Position numbers and translations under genes: made by a program | In this document: positions 1 through 7,046 of the stretch, piece after piece | Numbering within the stretch: the first letter of the stretch is position 1 | Layout: every line of letters begins with the position of its first letter | The notes under the pieces: generated by a model | What the model was told of the DNA's origin: nothing | The model's database searches: none | The model's input: the letters and a program-made list of their open reading frames with translations, nothing else | Assembly: GCA_035461525.1 (NCBI GenBank) | Contig: DATHVD010000098.1 | Location: 1 to 17,986, forward strand | DNA from: JAIBJN01 sp035461525 | GTDB taxonomy: Bacteria; Actinomycetota; Thermoleophilia; Gaiellales; Gaiellaceae | DNA length: 17,986 bases | Reading direction: 5' to 3'

Positions 1-65
1 AGTACATCAAGCACCTCGGCACGATCACGCCCGCGATCGAGGGGCGGATCACGCGCCTGAACTAG
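1..65 (+). CDS. 3' end of an unidentified gene, cut by the window start
   Basis: The frame whose codons start at base 3 reads 20 residues, beginning YIKHLGTITP and ending GRITRLN, then TAG at 63-65. The other two plus frames give a basic, serine/arginine-rich or proline/histidine-rich reading that looks less like protein. A perfect hairpin begins four bases after the stop, which supports a real gene end here. Too little is visible to name a family. Confidence 0.5.
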   Translation, partial: YIKHLGTITPAIEGRITRLN

Positions 66-68
66 AAG

Positions 69-108
69 GGAGGGTGGAGGGGCCGCGCCGGCGGCCCCTC
101 CACCCTCC
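69..108 (+). terminator. Perfect 18-bp hairpin, probable transcription terminator
   Basis: Bases 69-86 and 91-108 are exact reverse complements, giving an 18-bp stem of almost only G-C pairs around the four-base loop GCCG. It lies between the stop of the preceding gene at 65 and the start at 133. No T-run follows (GTCAAAC). It would therefore be a hairpin-only or 'I-shaped' terminator as proposed for actinobacteria, or an mRNA-end stabiliser. It could work in either direction. Confidence 0.75.
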
Positions 109-132
109 GTCAAACGCCGACAGGGAGTGAGA

Positions 133-1359
133 ATGATCCGAGAACACCGCCCGAGGGGACTCCTCCTCGCGCTTTGCCTGGCCGCGACTCTCGCGGTCAC
201 CCTCGTCCCGACGGCGGCAGCCGGCGGGAAGGAGCCGGTTCGCTTCGCCACCTTCAACGCGTCGCTCAACCGCAACTTCGAGGGCCAGCTCGTCGCCGAC
301 CTGTCGACGCCGAACAACGCCCAGGCGCGCACGGTGGCCGAGATCGTCCAGCGCACGAGGCCCGACGTGCTCCTGATCAACGAGTTCGACTTCGACGCCG
401 GGAACGTGGCGCTGACCCTGTTCCAGGACAACTACCTCTCCGTGGGCCAGAACGGCGCGAGCCCGATCATGTACCCGTACCGCTACACGGCGCCGTCGAA
501 CACGGGCATTCCGTCCGGCTTCGACCTCAACAACGACGGCGTCGTCGGCGGGCCCGACGACGCGTTCGGCTTCGGGTTCTTCCCGGGCCAGTTCGGGATG
601 GCCGTCTACTCGCGCTACCCGATCCTTGTCCCGCAGATCCGTACGTTCCAGCACTTCCTCTGGAAGGACATGCCCGGCGCACTGCTCCCGGACGACCCGG
701 GGACGCCGGCGCCGGCCGACTGGTATTCGCCCGAGGAGCTGGAGGTCTTCCGGCTCTCCTCGAAGAGCCACTGGGACGTGCCGGTCCGCATCGGCGGCGC
801 GACCGTCCACGTCCTCGTCAGCCACCCGACCCCGCCCGTGTTCGACGGGCCGGAGGACCGGAACGGCACGCGCAACTTCGACGAGATCCGCTTCTGGGCC
901 GACTACGTGAGCCCCGGCGCCCGGAGCTTCTACGTCTACGACGATGCCGGAAAGCGCGGCGGTCTCGCGCCCGGCTCGCGCTTCGTGATCGCCGGCGACC
1001 AGAACTCCGACCCGCTCGACGGCGACAGCATCCCGGGCGCGATCCAGCAGCTCCTCGACCACCCGCTGGTGAACACGAAGGTGACCCCGGAGAGCGAGGG
1101 CGCCGTCGAGGCCTCCCTCCTGCAGGGCGGCGCCAACACGACGCACCTCAGCGATCCGAGGTACGACACCGCCGACTTCTCCGACACGGCTCCGGGGAAC
1201 CTCAGGGCGGACTACGTGCTGCCGCGCAAGAACCTGAGGATCCTGGACGCGGAGGTGTTCTGGCCGCTCCAGAGCGATCCGTTGTTCCGGTTGACCGGCG
1301 TCTTCCCGTTCCCCAGCTCGGATCACCGACTCGTCTGGATCGACGTCATGAACCCCTGA
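133..1359 (+). CDS. Secreted endonuclease/exonuclease/phosphatase-fold hydrolase
   Basis: A 408-residue protein of the endonuclease/exonuclease/phosphatase (DNase I-like) superfamily, metal-dependent phosphoesterases. Residues 1 to about 30 form a signal peptide: a basic start, a Leu/Ala-rich core and an AAAGG cleavage region, so it is probably exported. Family motifs follow in order: RFATFNAS, LLINEFD (Glu84), a VLVSHPTPP strand, FVIAGDQNSDP (Asp289, Asn291), LRADYVLP, and a C-terminal SSDHRLVW with Asp397-His398. An insertion holds FDLNNDGVVGGPDD (Asp131, Asn133, Asp135, Asp142), which matches an EF-hand/dockerin-type calcium loop. ATG 133 was chosen over GTG 127 because AGGGAG (122-127) lies five bases before it. 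The gene stands alone between two hairpins. The substrate cannot be read from the sequence; phosphate scavenging or extracellular nuclease activity are both possible. The family is secure, the activity is not. Confidence 0.85.
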   Translation: MIREHRPRGLLLALCLAATLAVTLVPTAAAGGKEPVRFATFNASLNRNFEGQLVADLSTPNNAQARTVAEIVQRTRPDVLLINEFDFDAGNVALTLFQDNYLSVGQNGASPIMYPYRYTAPSNTGIPSGFDLNNDGVVGGPDDAFGFGFFPGQFGMAVYSRYPILVPQIRTFQHFLWKDMPGALLPDDPGTPAPADWYSPEELEVFRLSSKSHWDVPVRIGGATVHVLVSHPTPPVFDGPEDRNGTRNFDEIRFWADYVSPGARSFYVYDDAGKRGGLAPGSRFVIAGDQNSDPLDGDSIPGAIQQLLDHPLVNTKVTPESEGAVEASLLQGGANTTHLSDPRYDTADFSDTAPGNLRADYVLPRKNLRILDAEVFWPLQSDPLFRLTGVFPFPSSDHRLVWIDVMNP

Positions 1360-1422
1360 CGTCCGGGTTTCCTTCCGCCGGCGGTCGGCGCCGAGGGCGG
1401 GTGAGAGCTCGGAAGGCACGGA

Positions 1423-1448
1423 GGGGGCCGGTCGGAAGGCCGGCCCCC
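1423..1448 (+). terminator. Hairpin with GGAA tetraloop, probable terminator
   Basis: GGGGGCCGG (1423-1431) pairs exactly with CCGGCCCCC (1440-1448). The stem continues inward through a T-G wobble and a C-G pair to close on the GNRA-type loop GGAA (1434-1437). It lies 64 bases after the stop at 1359 and 45 bases before the next start. No T-run follows. The rest of 1360-1492 shows only GC-rich filler and no clear promoter. Confidence 0.65.
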
Positions 1449-1492
1449 GTCCCGTCCGTCTCCGGCGGCCCGACCACCGGGGCGCGGGCACT

Positions 1493-2581
1493 ATGAGCGA
1501 GGGGCGCCGCGGCGAGGAGATCTTCGGACTCGACCGCCGCCGGAGGCTCGTCACCGTCGCGGTCGCGCTCGTGCTCGCGGCGGGCGCCTTCGCGCTCATC
1601 GGCGACGCCGCCGACTTCGGCGAGCTGGCGGAGGCCGTCCGGCAGGCGGAGACGGTCTGGCTCCCCGTCTGCCTGGCCGGGCTCGTCCTCGCCTACGCCG
1701 GGTACATCCTCGCCTACCGGGACTTCGCGCGCGTGCTCGGCGGCCCTCGCTTCTCCTACCGGACGGTCGCGCGGATCGTCGGCGTCGGGTTCGGCGCGAA
1801 CCTCGTCGGCTCCGGGGCGGGCGGGTTCGCCGTCGACTTCTGGGCCGTCAAGCGGGCCGGCCTCGGCCTTCACGACGCGGCTCGCCGGGTGCTCGGCCTG
1901 AACACGCTCGAGTGGGCGGTGCTCGGAGGGCTCGCAGCCGGGGCCGCCGCAGCCGTCCTCGCCGGAGGCGGGGAGGCGCCGCGCGCCATGACGCTCGGCT
2001 GGCTCGCGGGAGTACCGGCGTGCGCCGTCGCCGCGGCCTGGGTCAGCTCGCCGCGCAGAGCGGAGCGCTTCACGGAGGCGCCCGACGTTCCGCGGCCGGG
2101 CCCGGGCAGCGGCCTCCGGGACTGGCTCCGCTGGCTGCTCGGGAAGCTCCGCAAGGGGCTCGCCGACGCGATCGGCGGCGTCGTCGTCGTTCGGGCCCTC
2201 GTCTCGGCCCCGAGCCACCATCCGGCCGGCGTGCTCGGCTTCCCCGTCTACTGGGCCGGCAACCTCCTGACGCTCTACGCGGCACTGCGCGCGTTCGGCG
2301 TCGAGCTCGGTCTCGCGCCGCTCGTCCTCGCGTTTGCGACCGGGTACGTGGCTTCGGGCCTGCCCCTGCCGGGCGGCGGCTCGGGCGGGATCGAGGCAGC
2401 GATCACCTTCGCCCTCCACGCAGTCGGCGTGCCGCTGGCGCCGGCGCTGCTCGCGGCGGCGCTCTACCGCGTCTTCACCTTCTGGCTGCCCGTGGGGCCT
2501 GCGCTGCTCCTCCTGCCGACCGTCCCCTCGCTCCACGAGGAGCTCCCGCGGACGCCTCGCGGCGAGCCGGGACCCGCCTGA
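1493..2581 (+). CDS. Lysylphosphatidylglycerol synthase TM-region/YbhN-like membrane protein
   Basis: A 362-residue integral membrane protein with about eight hydrophobic segments, resembling the flippase-like transmembrane region of lysylphosphatidylglycerol synthases (UPF0104/YbhN type). The diagnostic late motif LPLPGGGSGGIEAAI, corresponding to the family's PGG-x-G-x-x-E, is followed by ALYRVFTFWLP, matching the usual YR-x-x-x-FWLP. A soluble loop near residues 185-220 is rich in Arg and Pro. The C-terminal aminoacyl-transferase domain of full MprF is absent, so lipid flipping or an unknown lipid or glycan role is more likely than lipid lysylation. ATG 1493 is used; no convincing Shine-Dalgarno sequence or -10 lies before it. 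It converges with the minus-strand phosphoesterase, with only six bases between the stops. CCCGC/GCGGG around CTGA (2573-2586) forms a short stem at that junction. Confidence 0.78.
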   Translation: MSEGRRGEEIFGLDRRRRLVTVAVALVLAAGAFALIGDAADFGELAEAVRQAETVWLPVCLAGLVLAYAGYILAYRDFARVLGGPRFSYRTVARIVGVGFGANLVGSGAGGFAVDFWAVKRAGLGLHDAARRVLGLNTLEWAVLGGLAAGAAAAVLAGGGEAPRAMTLGWLAGVPACAVAAAWVSSPRRAERFTEAPDVPRPGPGSGLRDWLRWLLGKLRKGLADAIGGVVVVRALVSAPSHHPAGVLGFPVYWAGNLLTLYAALRAFGVELGLAPLVLAFATGYVASGLPLPGGGSGGIEAAITFALHAVGVPLAPALLAAALYRVFTFWLPVGPALLLLPTVPSLHEELPRTPRGEPGPA

Positions 2582-2587
2582 GCGGGC

Positions 2588-3409
2588 TCACCCGATCGTG
2601 CCGAGACGCTCGAGGCCGCGGGGGAAGCGGCGGTCGGCGATCTCGGCCCAGCGCCCGTCCACCCACGCGTACGTGAACACGCGGAGGGAGCGCTCGTCGG
2701 CCTCGACGAGGTGGAGCCCGCGAGCCTCGCCCCGGCGGCGCGGCCGGGGCTGGCCGAGCCCGGGCGCCGTGACGACGGTCGTCCCGCGCACCGGCCCCTC
2801 GGTCACCTCGAACTCGCGACGCTCGCTGATCGCGCTCTGATGGATGTGCCCGGAGAGGACGAGCTCGGCCCCTGCGTCCACGAGCGCGCCCAGGACGGCG
2901 GAGCGGTTGGCGATCGTGCGCTTGCGGCTCCGCCAGGGCGCGCCGACGAGGTGGTGGTGGAGCGCCACGACCCGCAGCGCGCCCTCGGGGGCCTCCGCGA
3001 GCACCCGGGCCGCGTGGGCAAGCTGCGAGCGGCGGAGCGCGCCGCCCTGCTGCTTCCAGGGCCGCACCGAGTTGAGCCCGCAGACGACGAGCCGCTCCGA
3101 GCGGTAGACGGGCTCTGTCTCCGTCCACTCCCGCTCGAACGCTGCGAACGTGCTCGTGAAGCGCCACGGCGGCCAGACGGGGATGTCGTGGTTTCCCGGG
3201 ATGACGACGAGCGGGCGCTCCAGCGAGCGCAGGACGCCCGCCGCGCGCGCGTGCTGCTCGGGCTTGTTCCGGTGCGTGAGGTCGCCGGTGGCGAGCACGA
3301 CCTCCGGCTCCGTCGCGCGCACGAGCCTGCGGAGCCCGGCCTCGACCTGGGGCTCCTCGTGCGTGCCGACGTGGAGGTCGGACACCTGCAGGATACGGAG
3401 GAGCGGCAT
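2588..3409 (-). CDS. Calcineurin-like metallophosphoesterase (CpdA/Icc-like)
   Basis: A 273-residue cytoplasmic metallophosphoesterase. All motifs of the dinuclear metal centre are visible in order: SDLHVG (Asp11, His13), ATGDLTHRN (Asp43), PGNHD (Asn73, His74), VALHHHLVG and SGHIHQS. The length and layout match class III (CpdA/Icc-like) enzymes, which hydrolyse cyclic nucleotide or other phosphodiester bonds; the actual substrate cannot be read here. ATG at 3409 gives the canonical start MPLLRILQVSDLHVG. Eleven bases separate this start from the minus-strand reading of the palindrome ACTATAGT (3421-3428), so the transcript would have almost no leader. It is divergent from the small membrane protein at 3435 and convergent with the YbhN-like gene. 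Confidence 0.9.
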   Translation of the reverse strand: MPLLRILQVSDLHVGTHEEPQVEAGLRRLVRATEPEVVLATGDLTHRNKPEQHARAAGVLRSLERPLVVIPGNHDIPVWPPWRFTSTFAAFEREWTETEPVYRSERLVVCGLNSVRPWKQQGGALRRSQLAHAARVLAEAPEGALRVVALHHHLVGAPWRSRKRTIANRSAVLGALVDAGAELVLSGHIHQSAISERREFEVTEGPVRGTTVVTAPGLGQPRPRRRGEARGLHLVEADERSLRVFTYAWVDGRWAEIADRRFPRGLERLGTIG

Positions 3410-3420
3410 CGGGCGGGCAG

Positions 3421-3428
3421 ACTATAGT
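3421..3428. promoter_or_regulatory. Palindromic -10 element shared by divergent genes
   Basis: ACTATAGT is its own reverse complement, so a TATAGT hexamer (a good -10) reads on both strands: 3423-3428 forward and 3426-3421 reverse. Forward, it lies six bases before ATG 3435, which predicts a leaderless mRNA. Reverse, it lies eleven bases before ATG 3409. No -35 hexamer is recognisable on either side. Confidence 0.65.
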
Positions 3429-3434
3429 GAGGTC

Positions 3435-3674
3435 ATGGTCGACGAGCCTGCGGAGATCTTCGACGACATGTACCTCGGCCTGCGGGCCGGAGCTGCGGAG
3501 CGCAAGAAGCGGCGCGGGGAGCCCCTCTCGCCCGAGGAGCAGGAGGTGCTCGGGCGCTGGGAGCGCCTCTCGGCCTGGCGCAAGTCCCTCGCCGTGGGGG
3601 CCTTCGCCGTGGGCACCTTCGGGCTCGGGTTCACGCTCGGCGGCCTCATCTTCGGTCGCTGGCGACGCGCGTAG
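3435..3674 (+). CDS. Small single-span membrane protein, unknown function
   Basis: A 79-residue protein I do not recognise. The N-terminal half is charged and soluble (DEPAEIFDDMYLGL, then a Lys/Arg cluster AERKKRRGE and an acidic PEEQEVLGRWERL stretch). A single glycine-rich hydrophobic helix follows (about residues 50-74, AVGAFAVGTFGLGFTLGGLI), ending in a basic GRWRRA tail, so it is probably anchored with a cytoplasmic C-terminus. ATG 3435 is supported by the TATAGT hexamer six bases upstream; the GAGG two bases before the start is too close to act as a ribosome site. The next gene starts 37 bases later and may be co-transcribed. Confidence 0.7.
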   Translation: MVDEPAEIFDDMYLGLRAGAAERKKRRGEPLSPEEQEVLGRWERLSAWRKSLAVGAFAVGTFGLGFTLGGLIFGRWRRA

Positions 3675-3711
3675 CGCAGGAGCGGGGAAGGGCCCGCCGA
3701 AGGAGCGCCGG

Positions 3712-4140
3712 ATGAGCGCGGAGCTGGAGCCGGGGGAGAAGGTGCGCCTCGACGAGCGGCCCCATCGTGTGGCACTCGTGCGACCGCTCGTCCGCCCGGT
3801 GATCCTGGCCGGCTTCGGCATCCTGCTCCTCTCCGTCCGCGACGTCCACTGGCTCGTCGGCGTCGGGGGAGCGGCGCTCCTGGCGCTGGCCGCCCTGCTG
3901 GCCGCCCTCGCGCTCCTCCGCTGGCTCTCGACCCGGCTCGTCCTGACGACGGAGCGGCTAACGGTCGTCTACGGGATCGCGCGGCGCCGGCAGGCGTCGG
4001 TGCCGCTCGCGCGCATTCCGACCCTGGAGCTCGAGCAGACCGTCCTCGGCCGTCTGCTCGGCTACGGAACGCTCGTCGCGGGCGACCTGGAGGTGCCCTA
4101 CGTGCCCCAGGCGCGCCGGCTGCGGAAGCTGCTCCGGTAG
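3712..4140 (+). CDS. Bacterial PH-domain (bPH2/YdbS-like) membrane protein
   Basis: A 142-residue protein with two closely spaced hydrophobic helices (about residues 25-67), followed by one bacterial pleckstrin-homology (bPH2) domain. The domain is recognisable from the STRLVLTTERL strand, the VVYGIARRRQASVPLARI turn, and the LLGYGTLVAGDLEVPYVPQ strand that lines up with the usual 'G-x-G-x-V' end of bPH2. These membrane proteins often occur in pairs (YdbS/YdbT); only one copy is seen here and its role is unknown. The start is well supported: GAAGGAG at 3699-3705 lies six bases before ATG 3712, so unlike its neighbour this gene uses a normal ribosome site. The frame stays open upstream, but that part is arginine/serine-rich and overlaps the preceding gene. 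Confidence 0.78.
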   Translation: MSAELEPGEKVRLDERPHRVALVRPLVRPVILAGFGILLLSVRDVHWLVGVGGAALLALAALLAALALLRWLSTRLVLTTERLTVVYGIARRRQASVPLARIPTLELEQTVLGRLLGYGTLVAGDLEVPYVPQARRLRKLLR

Positions 4141-4160
4141 CGCTCCTGCGACCTCGGCAC

Positions 4161-4172
4161 GAACGTCTGTTC
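4161..4172 (+). promoter_or_regulatory. LexA (SOS) box upstream of uvrA
   Basis: GAACGTCTGTTC fits the Gram-positive/actinobacterial LexA (DinR/Cheo) core GAAC-N4-GTTC exactly, and the preceding C extends it to CGAAC. It ends 28 bases before the uvrA ATG. With a 17-base spacer from the TAGACT hexamer at 4189, the -35 position would be 4166-4171, wholly inside this box, so bound LexA should block polymerase. uvrA is a classic SOS gene, which makes the match meaningful. Confidence 0.8.
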
Positions 4173-4188
4173 TATCCGACCCGGGGGC

Positions 4189-4194
4189 TAGACT
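4189..4194 (+). promoter_or_regulatory. Predicted leaderless -10 of uvrA
   Basis: TAGACT keeps the key T1, A2 and T6 of the -10 consensus and is followed by six bases and then ATG 4201. Transcription would be expected to begin at or next to the A of the start codon. There is no Shine-Dalgarno sequence in GGGCTG, which fits a leaderless mRNA. Confidence 0.65.
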
Positions 4195-4200
4195 GGGCTG

Positions 4201-7038
4201 ATGGCGCAGGAAGAGCTCGTCGTCCACGGCGCCCGGGAGCACAACCTCAAGGACGTCACCGTCCGGCTGCCCCGGAACGCGCTCATCACCGTCACCGGCC
4301 TCTCCGGGTCCGGGAAGTCCTCGCTCGCCTTCGACACGATCTACGCGGAGGGCCAGCGCCGCTACGTCGAGTCCCTCTCGGCGTACGCGCGCCAGTTCCT
4401 GCAGATGATGGAGAAGCCCGACGTGGACTCGATCGACGGGCTCTCGCCGGCGATCTCGATCGACCAGAAGACGACGTCGCGGAACCCGCGCTCCACGGTC
4501 GGCACCGTCACGGAGATCTACGACTACCTGCGGCTCCTCTACGCGCGCGTGGGCCGGCCGCACTGTCCGGTCTGCGGACGGCCGATCGCCGGCCAGGCCG
4601 TGGAGACGATCGTCGACCAGGTGCTGCGCCTGCCCGGGGGGACGAAGTTCACCGTCGACGCTCCGGTCGTCCGCGACCGCAAGGGCGAGTACCGCGACCT
4701 CCTCGAGCAGCTCCGCGGCGAGGGCTTCACGCGCGTGAAGGTCGACGGCGAGGTGCGCGACCTCGAGGAGCCGATCGAGCTCGACAAGAAGCTCAAGCAC
4801 ACGATCGAGGTCGTCGTCGACCGCCTCGTCATGAAGGAGGACCTGCGCCACCGCCTGACCGACTCGATCGAGACCGCGCTCGCGCTCGCCGACCGGCTCG
4901 TGTCCATCGCCGTCGTCGGCGGCGAGACCCTCACGTTCTCCGAGCGCTTCGCCTGCCCGGAGCACGGCGTCGGCCTCCCCGAGCTCCAGCCGCGGGTCTT
5001 CTCGTTCAACTCGCCGCACGGCGCGTGCGCGCGCTGCACCGGGCTCGGCGCCCAGCAGGAGATCGACCCCGACCTGCTCGTCCCCGACCCGGCGCTCTCG
5101 ATCGGCGAGGGCGCCCTCGTCCCCTGGTCGGTCGGCAGCTCGAGCTACTACGAGTCGATCATCCAGGCGATCGCCGAGCGCTACGAGATCGACCTCGAAA
5201 CGCCGTGGGGCGACCTGCCCGAGGAGCAGCAGCGCCTTTTCCTCTACGGCACGAACGGCGACAAGATCTACGTCACGTACAGGAACCGCATGGGACGGCG
5301 GCGCTCGTACATGCTGGCGTTCGAGGGCATCGTCCCCAGCCTCGAGCGCCGCTACAAGGAGACCGACTCCTCGCAACAGCGCGAGCGGATCGAGGAGTAC
5401 ATGAGCTTCCGCCCGTGCCCGGCGTGCAAGGGCGCGCGCCTGCGGCCCGAGGTGCTGGCGGTCACCGTCGGCGGGAGCAACATCCACGAGCTGACGCGGC
5501 TCTCCGTCGCGCGCGCGATCGAGTTCCTCGACGGCCTCGAGCTGACGGAGACGGAGCGGCTGATCGGCGCGCGCATCGTCAGGGAGATCCGCGAGCGCCT
5601 GACGTTCCTGGACAATGTCGGCGTCGGCTACCTCCAACTCGACCGCGCCGCCTCGACGCTCTCCGGCGGCGAGGCGCAGCGGCTTCGGCTCGCCACGCAG
5701 ATCGGCTCGCAGCTCGTCGGCGTCCTCTACATCCTCGACGAGCCCTCGATCGGCCTCCACCAGCGCGACAACGAGAAGCTGATCGGGACGCTCGAGCGAC
5801 TCCGCGACCTCGGCAACACCGTGCTCGTCGTCGAGCACGACGAGCAGATGATGCGCGCGGCCGACTGGCTCGTGGACATGGGGCCCGGTGCCGGCGAGCA
5901 CGGCGGGCACGTCGTCGCCGAAGGCCCGGCCGACGCCGTCGCCGCGAACGCGGACTCCGTCACCGGCCAGTTCCTCTCCGGCAAGCGCGCGATCGCCGTG
6001 CCCGAGCGGCGCACGCAGGACCTGGGCGCGTTCGGCGTCCGCGGCGCCTCCATGCACAACCTCAAGGGAATCGACGTGGACTTTCCCGTCGGGAAGCTCG
6101 TGACCGTCACCGGCGTCTCGGGCTCCGGCAAGTCCACGCTCGTGAACGAGATCGTCTACAAGGCGCTCGCCAACCGGCTCCACCGCGTCCGCGTGAAGCC
6201 GGGCACGCACGAGTCGGTCGAGGGGATCGAGTGCTTCGACAAGGTGATCGACATCGACCAGTCCCCGATCGGGCGCACGCCCCGCTCGAACCCCGCGACG
6301 TACACCAAGCTCTTCGACTCCATTCGCGAGCTCTACGCCCAGACGCCCGACGCGAAGGTGCGCGGCTACAAGCCCGGGCGGTTCTCCTTCAACGTCCGCG
6401 GCGGCCGCTGCGAGACGTGCAAGGGCGACGGGACGATCAAGATCGAGATGCACTTCCTCCCGGACGTCTACGTTCCGTGCGAGACCTGCGGCGGCAAGCG
6501 CTACAACCGCGAGACGCTCGAGGTGCGCTTCAAGGGCAAGTCGATCGCGGACGTGCTCGAGATGTCCGTCGAAGAGGCGCTCGCCTTCTTCGCGAAGATC
6601 CCGAAGATCCGCCGGCGGCTCCAGACGCTCCACGACGTCGGGCTCGACTACGTGAAGCTCGGCCAGCCCGCGACGACGCTCTCCGGCGGCGAGGCGCAGC
6701 GCGTGAAGCTCTCCTCCGAGCTCTCGAAGGTGGCCACCGGCCGGACGCTCTACATCCTCGACGAGCCGACGACGGGTCTCCACTTCGCCGACATCGAGAA
6801 GCTCCTCGAGGTGCTGCAGCGGCTCGCGGACGCCGGCAACACGGTGCTCGTGATCGAGCACAACCTCGACGTGATCAAGCAGGCGGACTGGATCGTCGAC
6901 CTCGGCCCCGAGGGCGGCGAGGCCGGGGGAGAGGTGATCGCCGCCGGCACGCCCGAGCAGGTGGCCGAGGTCGAGGAGAGCGCCACCGGGCGCTTCCTGC
7001 GGGAGCTCTTGCCGAGCGCGGCGCCGGCGGCCGCCTAG
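4201..7038 (+). CDS. uvrA: Excinuclease ABC subunit A, UvrA
   Basis: A full-length 945-residue UvrA, the damage-sensing ATPase that loads UvrB in nucleotide excision repair. The first ATPase has Walker A GLSGSGKSS (Lys39). A zinc module with Cys252, His255, Cys276 and Cys279 follows; its second ligand is His (CPEH) rather than the E. coli Cys. The first half ends with LSGGEAQRLRLA and YILDEPSIGLH. The second ATPase has GVSGSGKST (Lys644), the C-terminal zinc finger CETC/CETC (Cys737, 740, 760, 763), LSGGEAQRVKLS and YILDEPTTGLH. No domain is missing. The start gives the canonical MAQEELVVHGAREHNL, with a TAGACT -10 six bases upstream and a LexA box before that, so SOS induction is expected. 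The small membrane protein at 7047 begins eight bases after the stop and may be read from the same transcript. uvrB and uvrC are not in the window. Confidence 0.98.
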   Translation: MAQEELVVHGAREHNLKDVTVRLPRNALITVTGLSGSGKSSLAFDTIYAEGQRRYVESLSAYARQFLQMMEKPDVDSIDGLSPAISIDQKTTSRNPRSTVGTVTEIYDYLRLLYARVGRPHCPVCGRPIAGQAVETIVDQVLRLPGGTKFTVDAPVVRDRKGEYRDLLEQLRGEGFTRVKVDGEVRDLEEPIELDKKLKHTIEVVVDRLVMKEDLRHRLTDSIETALALADRLVSIAVVGGETLTFSERFACPEHGVGLPELQPRVFSFNSPHGACARCTGLGAQQEIDPDLLVPDPALSIGEGALVPWSVGSSSYYESIIQAIAERYEIDLETPWGDLPEEQQRLFLYGTNGDKIYVTYRNRMGRRRSYMLAFEGIVPSLERRYKETDSSQQRERIEEYMSFRPCPACKGARLRPEVLAVTVGGSNIHELTRLSVARAIEFLDGLELTETERLIGARIVREIRERLTFLDNVGVGYLQLDRAASTLSGGEAQRLRLATQIGSQLVGVLYILDEPSIGLHQRDNEKLIGTLERLRDLGNTVLVVEHDEQMMRAADWLVDMGPGAGEHGGHVVAEGPADAVAANADSVTGQFLSGKRAIAVPERRTQDLGAFGVRGASMHNLKGIDVDFPVGKLVTVTGVSGSGKSTLVNEIVYKALANRLHRVRVKPGTHESVEGIECFDKVIDIDQSPIGRTPRSNPATYTKLFDSIRELYAQTPDAKVRGYKPGRFSFNVRGGRCETCKGDGTIKIEMHFLPDVYVPCETCGGKRYNRETLEVRFKGKSIADVLEMSVEEALAFFAKIPKIRRRLQTLHDVGLDYVKLGQPATTLSGGEAQRVKLSSELSKVATGRTLYILDEPTTGLHFADIEKLLEVLQRLADAGNTVLVIEHNLDVIKQADWIVDLGPEGGEAGGEVIAAGTPEQVAEVEESATGRFLRELLPSAAPAAA

Positions 7039-7046
7039 GGCCGGCC

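Noticed and set aside
127..132. GTG 127 as start of the secreted hydrolase
   Set aside because: It overlaps the AGGGAG ribosome site that is correctly spaced for ATG 133, and it adds only two residues.
4951..5037. Damaged zinc finger in UvrA (CPEH instead of CPxC)
   Set aside because: His can be a zinc ligand and Cys-to-His variants at this knuckle occur in other bacterial UvrA proteins. All other motifs are intact.
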